Shown here: positions 23,705 through 26,630 of the stretch, in pieces
How the letters are laid out: each line of letters begins with the position of its first letter
How positions within the stretch are numbered: position 1 is the first letter of the stretch
Source: JBEIHI01 sp964655245
GTDB lineage: Bacteria; Bdellovibrionota; UBA2394
Length of the DNA: 26,630 nt
Reading direction: 5' to 3'
Assembly (NCBI GenBank): GCA_964655245.1
Contig: CAZZLQ010000034.1
Coordinates: 1 to 26,630 of the forward strand
Made by a program: the position numbers and the translations under genes
Notes under the pieces: model-generated
Told to the model about the DNA's origin: nothing
The model's input: the letters and a program-made list of their open reading frames with translations, nothing else
Database searches by the model: none

Positions 23705-25684
23705 ATGTGTGGAATTGTAGGCTTCTTTGGAAAACCCGGATCAGACGAGACTCTTCAGCGTGATGTTCATTTCATGTCGGAAAGTATTTATCGCCGCGGG
23801 CCCGACAGCCACGGCGAATGGGTCGATGGAACCAACGGAATAGCCTTCGGTCACAGGCGACTTTCCATTCTTGACCTCTCTCCACTCGGTCATCAACCGA
23901 TGATCTCGCCATCTGGACGCTTCGTGATGGTTTTGAATGGAGAAATTTATAACTTTCAGGAGTTGAGGGTTCAGCTTGAGGCCAAGGGAGCGTGCTTCAA
24001 GGGCACCTCTGACACGGAAGTTCTTCTAGCTGCCATCGAGGAGTGGGGGATCCAACGAACTCTTGAAGAGAGCGTTGGAATGTTTGCGATTGCCGTGTGG
24101 GATAGGCAGACACGCAAACTTTATCTAGCTCGCGATCGATTTGGCGAAAAACCTCTTTTCTATGGTCGATGCGGCAAAACGTTTTTGTTTGGATCTGAAC
24201 TCAAAGCGCTCACTCGGCATCCCGATTGGAACGCCAGTATCGATCGAGACTCTGTTGGCGCTTTTTTGCGGCACAACTACATCCCGCATCCACAGTCGAT
24301 TTACAGAGGCATTTTCAAACTCCCTCCGGGTACGTTTTTGGAAATTGAAGCAAGCAGTCTGTCTCAGACGCTCAATCCAAAACACTACTGGTCGGCTTGG
24401 GATATGGTGGAACGTGCCCGAGCACACGCCTTCGATGGCACTCCAACGGAAGCCATCGATTTGTTGGAGTCCTCACTTCTCAAGTCTATCAGAGGCCAGA
24501 TGATTTCCGACGTTCCGCTGGGGGCTTTCTTGTCCGGCGGAGTTGATTCTTCAACGATCGTCTCACTCATGCAGAAAGTTTCCAGTCAGCCAGTGAAGAC
24601 ATTTACAATTGGCTTTACGGAAAAGGGATACAACGAAGCGGTTTTTGCCAAATCGGTTGCAGAGCATCTTGGTACAGACCATCACGAGCTCTACGTGAGT
24701 CCCAAAGAAGCCATGGAAGCCGTCCCTCATCTCTCTGAGCTTTACGATGAGCCGTTTTCGGACTCATCACAGATTCCAACATTCCTGGTCTCAAAACTCG
24801 CGCGCTCAAAAGTAACTGTGAGCCTTTCGGGAGATGCAGGAGATGAGCTTTTTGGTGGCTACACTCGTTATCACTATGCTGAGAGGATCGCTTCGATGAT
24901 CCGCCGAACCCCGAGACTCGCTCGACTCTCTGGATCAAGGCTGATTCGATCATTCTCTGAAGAATTCTGGGACAGTGTTTTCTCCTGGATGCCTAAGCGC
25001 AAGAGACTTTCGCATATGGGCGAGAAGATGCATAAGCTGGCGGGCCTATTGTCGACTGAGTCTGAAATGGCTCTTTACGGGCATCTCATCTCTCACATTT
25101 ACTCTCCAGATCACTTGGTGATTGGCTCGACAAAACAGCGCGAGCTGATTGAATCTCGTCCGATTCCGCCCTCCCTGACGAACTTCACCGAGAAGATGAT
25201 GTACCTCGATATGACGAATTACCTTCCCGACGATATTCTGACGAAGGTGGACCGCGCGAGTATGGCCGTTTCTCTTGAGTCTCGAGTGCCTCTACTGGAC
25301 CATCGACTCGCTGAGTTTTGTTGGAGCTTGCCTCTCAGTCTCAAGATTCGAGATGGCCAATCGAAGTGGCTCCTTCGACAAGTTCTGTATCGAAACGTTC
25401 CACAAGAGCTGATTGAGCGTCCCAAGATGGGCTTCGGAGTTCCTGTCACTGACTGGATCAAAGGCCCTCTTCGGGATTGGGCGGAAAGCCTTCTCAGCGA
25501 ATCAGCCCTGAAAGATGCGAACCTCTTAGAGGTGAAAGCCGTCCGCAAAATTTGGTCGGAACACCTCAGTGGTCAGGGTGCCATGGGCTACTTGATTTGG
25601 GACATTCTGATGCTTCAAGACTGGTCGTCACGATGGCAGGCATCCTCATCCAAACCCACGATGGAGCTTCGAAAGGCTCTTTAA
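23705..25684 (+). CDS. AsnB-type glutamine amidotransferase, paralogue 1
   Basis: A 659-residue class II glutamine-dependent amidotransferase of the asparagine synthetase B family. N-terminal glutaminase: Cys2 nucleophile (MCGIVGFFG), RRGPDSHG (30-37), HRRLSI (50-55), NGEIYN (78-83), SDTE (102-105). C-terminal synthetase: ATP-binding loop SGGVDSS (277-283), SGDAGDELFGGY (375-386), and KVDRASMAVSLESRVPLLD downstream, which closes the active site. All key residues are kept, so it should release ammonia from glutamine and use ATP to amidate a carboxylate. Members in polysaccharide loci often amidate uronic acids (WbpS-like) rather than make asparagine, and that is the more likely role here. ATG 23705 must be right because Cys has to follow the initiator Met. 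It lies 69 bases after the acetyltransferase, with a weak SD. A second, different AsnB gene follows at 25747. Confidence 0.88.
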   Translation: MCGIVGFFGKPGSDETLQRDVHFMSESIYRRGPDSHGEWVDGTNGIAFGHRRLSILDLSPLGHQPMISPSGRFVMVLNGEIYNFQELRVQLEAKGACFKGTSDTEVLLAAIEEWGIQRTLEESVGMFAIAVWDRQTRKLYLARDRFGEKPLFYGRCGKTFLFGSELKALTRHPDWNASIDRDSVGAFLRHNYIPHPQSIYRGIFKLPPGTFLEIEASSLSQTLNPKHYWSAWDMVERARAHAFDGTPTEAIDLLESSLLKSIRGQMISDVPLGAFLSGGVDSSTIVSLMQKVSSQPVKTFTIGFTEKGYNEAVFAKSVAEHLGTDHHELYVSPKEAMEAVPHLSELYDEPFSDSSQIPTFLVSKLARSKVTVSLSGDAGDELFGGYTRYHYAERIASMIRRTPRLARLSGSRLIRSFSEEFWDSVFSWMPKRKRLSHMGEKMHKLAGLLSTESEMALYGHLISHIYSPDHLVIGSTKQRELIESRPIPPSLTNFTEKMMYLDMTNYLPDDILTKVDRASMAVSLESRVPLLDHRLAEFCWSLPLSLKIRDGQSKWLLRQVLYRNVPQELIERPKMGFGVPVTDWIKGPLRDWAESLLSESALKDANLLEVKAVRKIWSEHLSGQGAMGYLIWDILMLQDWSSRWQASSSKPTMELRKAL

Positions 25685-25746
25685 AGGCCTCAGGGCCCCT
25701 CGTTCGATCTTGAGTCCACCCCAGATCCGTAATAGGGTGTCGGCTT

Positions 25747-26630
25747 ATGTGCGGAATCGCGGGGGTTCTCAATCGCAATTCGGAACCCGTACCAGCCAAC
25801 CTTATCTCTACAATGGCCAGCGTCATTGCTCACCGTGGGCCGGACGGAGAAGGCCTCTATTTTGATGCTGGCTTTGGTATGTGCCACCGCCGCCTGTCGA
25901 TCATTGACATCTCGGAGAACGGCCATCAGCCGATGGTTTCGTCGGACGGCCGATATGCCATTTCTTACAACGGCGAAGTGTATAACTTTAAAGAGATCCG
26001 AACCGAGCTTGAGCAAGAGTACGGAGTCCGTTTTAAGTCTCAAACGGACACTGAGGTTGTTCTTGAGGCCCTGGCTCATTGGGGTCCTCAATGTATTTCT
26101 CGATTCAATGGAATGTTTGCGTTTGCGTTTTGGGACCGCAAAGAAAAGTCCCTTTTGATTGCTCGTGATCGCTACGGCATTAAACCATTGTACTATTTTG
26201 ATTCTGGCGGGTTCTTTGCGTTTGGCTCCGAAATCAAAGCTCTTCTCAAACACCCCAGGATTTCCTCGCACGTCGACACTCAGGCTCTTGGCGAATATTT
26301 TACCTTTCAAAATATTTTCACCGATCGAACTCTTTTTGAAGGAGTGAAACTCTTGCCTGCAGGCACCTATGCCTATGTCGCTGCCAAGTCCACGGGCCTT
26401 CAAAAGTTAACCACATATTGGGATTTTGAATTTCAAGAGCCGCTGAAAATTCACTCCGAAGACGAATATCTTGAGGAGCTAGATCGACTCTTTAGGCAGG
26501 CGGTTCGCCGGCAACTCGTTTCAGACGTTGAACTCGGATCTTATCTGAGCGGCGGAATGGACTCAGGTGCCATTACAGCCCTCACTGCAGAGACCTATCC
26601 CTATCTCAAAACTTTTACCGTGTGCGTTGA
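25747..26630 (+). CDS. AsnB-type glutamine amidotransferase, paralogue 2, 3' end cut by window
   Basis: The first 294 residues of a second class II amidotransferase; the frame is open to the last base, so roughly half is missing. Visible features are Cys2 (MCGIAGVLN), AHRGPDGEG (28-36), HRRLSIID (47-54), NGEVYN (75-80), TDTE (100-103) and the start of the ATP-binding domain with SGGMDSG (268-274). The loop keeps SGG and DS but ends in Gly where paralogue 1 has Ser. The two proteins differ throughout, so this is an old duplication or separate acquisition, not a recent copy. ATG 25747 is fixed by the Cys that must follow. It is 62 bases after the first AsnB gene, in the same direction. It probably amidates another sugar carboxylate or works on a different residue of the repeat unit; true asparagine synthesis remains possible for one of the pair. 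Confidence 0.87.
   Translation, partial: MCGIAGVLNRNSEPVPANLISTMASVIAHRGPDGEGLYFDAGFGMCHRRLSIIDISENGHQPMVSSDGRYAISYNGEVYNFKEIRTELEQEYGVRFKSQTDTEVVLEALAHWGPQCISRFNGMFAFAFWDRKEKSLLIARDRYGIKPLYYFDSGGFFAFGSEIKALLKHPRISSHVDTQALGEYFTFQNIFTDRTLFEGVKLLPAGTYAYVAAKSTGLQKLTTYWDFEFQEPLKIHSEDEYLEELDRLFRQAVRRQLVSDVELGSYLSGGMDSGAITALTAETYPYLKTFTVCV

Overview
The window comes from a Gram-negative bacterium. It encodes a Wza-type outer-membrane polysaccharide exporter, a Wzz-type inner-membrane protein, a YceI-type periplasmic protein, a classic lipoprotein and many genes with signal peptides. Base composition is close to balanced and coding density is very high. The many exported proteins of unknown function resemble Bdellovibrionota or another former deltaproteobacterial lineage, but this is an impression only: there is no rRNA or other marker gene here. 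I see no tRNA, rRNA, CRISPR array, insertion sequence or phage gene, and no gap of 300 bases without a gene.

Left part (1-8192, all on +): the end of a YceI-family gene and its terminator; an ABC-F ATPase whose C-terminal coiled coil has moved into another frame through a probable one-base deletion in an A7 tract; an exported PPP-like metallophosphatase; a 682-residue exported protein of unknown function; and a pair of exported coiled-coil proteins (HEAT-like plus coil, then membrane-anchored coil) that look like an operon.

Middle (8197-16268): an exported unknown protein on the minus strand; an unusual NagB-PIG-L (glucosamine-6-phosphate deaminase plus LmbE-type deacetylase) fusion with an export signal and a changed active-site residue; a lipoprotein; a Wzx/MATE-like flippase; a PlsC-like acyltransferase; a PseH-like GNAT acetyltransferase whose best start may be AUU; and a receiver plus cyclic-nucleotide-binding regulator with Glu in the phospho-acceptor position.

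Right part (16459-26630): a surface polysaccharide locus. It holds a Wzz-like protein, a small outer-membrane-like protein and a Wza-like exporter (the last two on the minus strand). Divergently from these runs a + strand operon: tandem GT4-GT4 glycosyltransferase, GT-C-like membrane protein, hexapeptide acetyltransferase, and two non-identical AsnB-type amidotransferases, the second cut by the window end. With the flippase and PseH-like gene upstream, the natural reading is a Wzx/Wzy-type capsule, exopolysaccharide or O-antigen pathway making a glycan with N-acetylated or O-acetylated and possibly amidated sugars. No tyrosine autokinase and no certain Wzy are present in the window.
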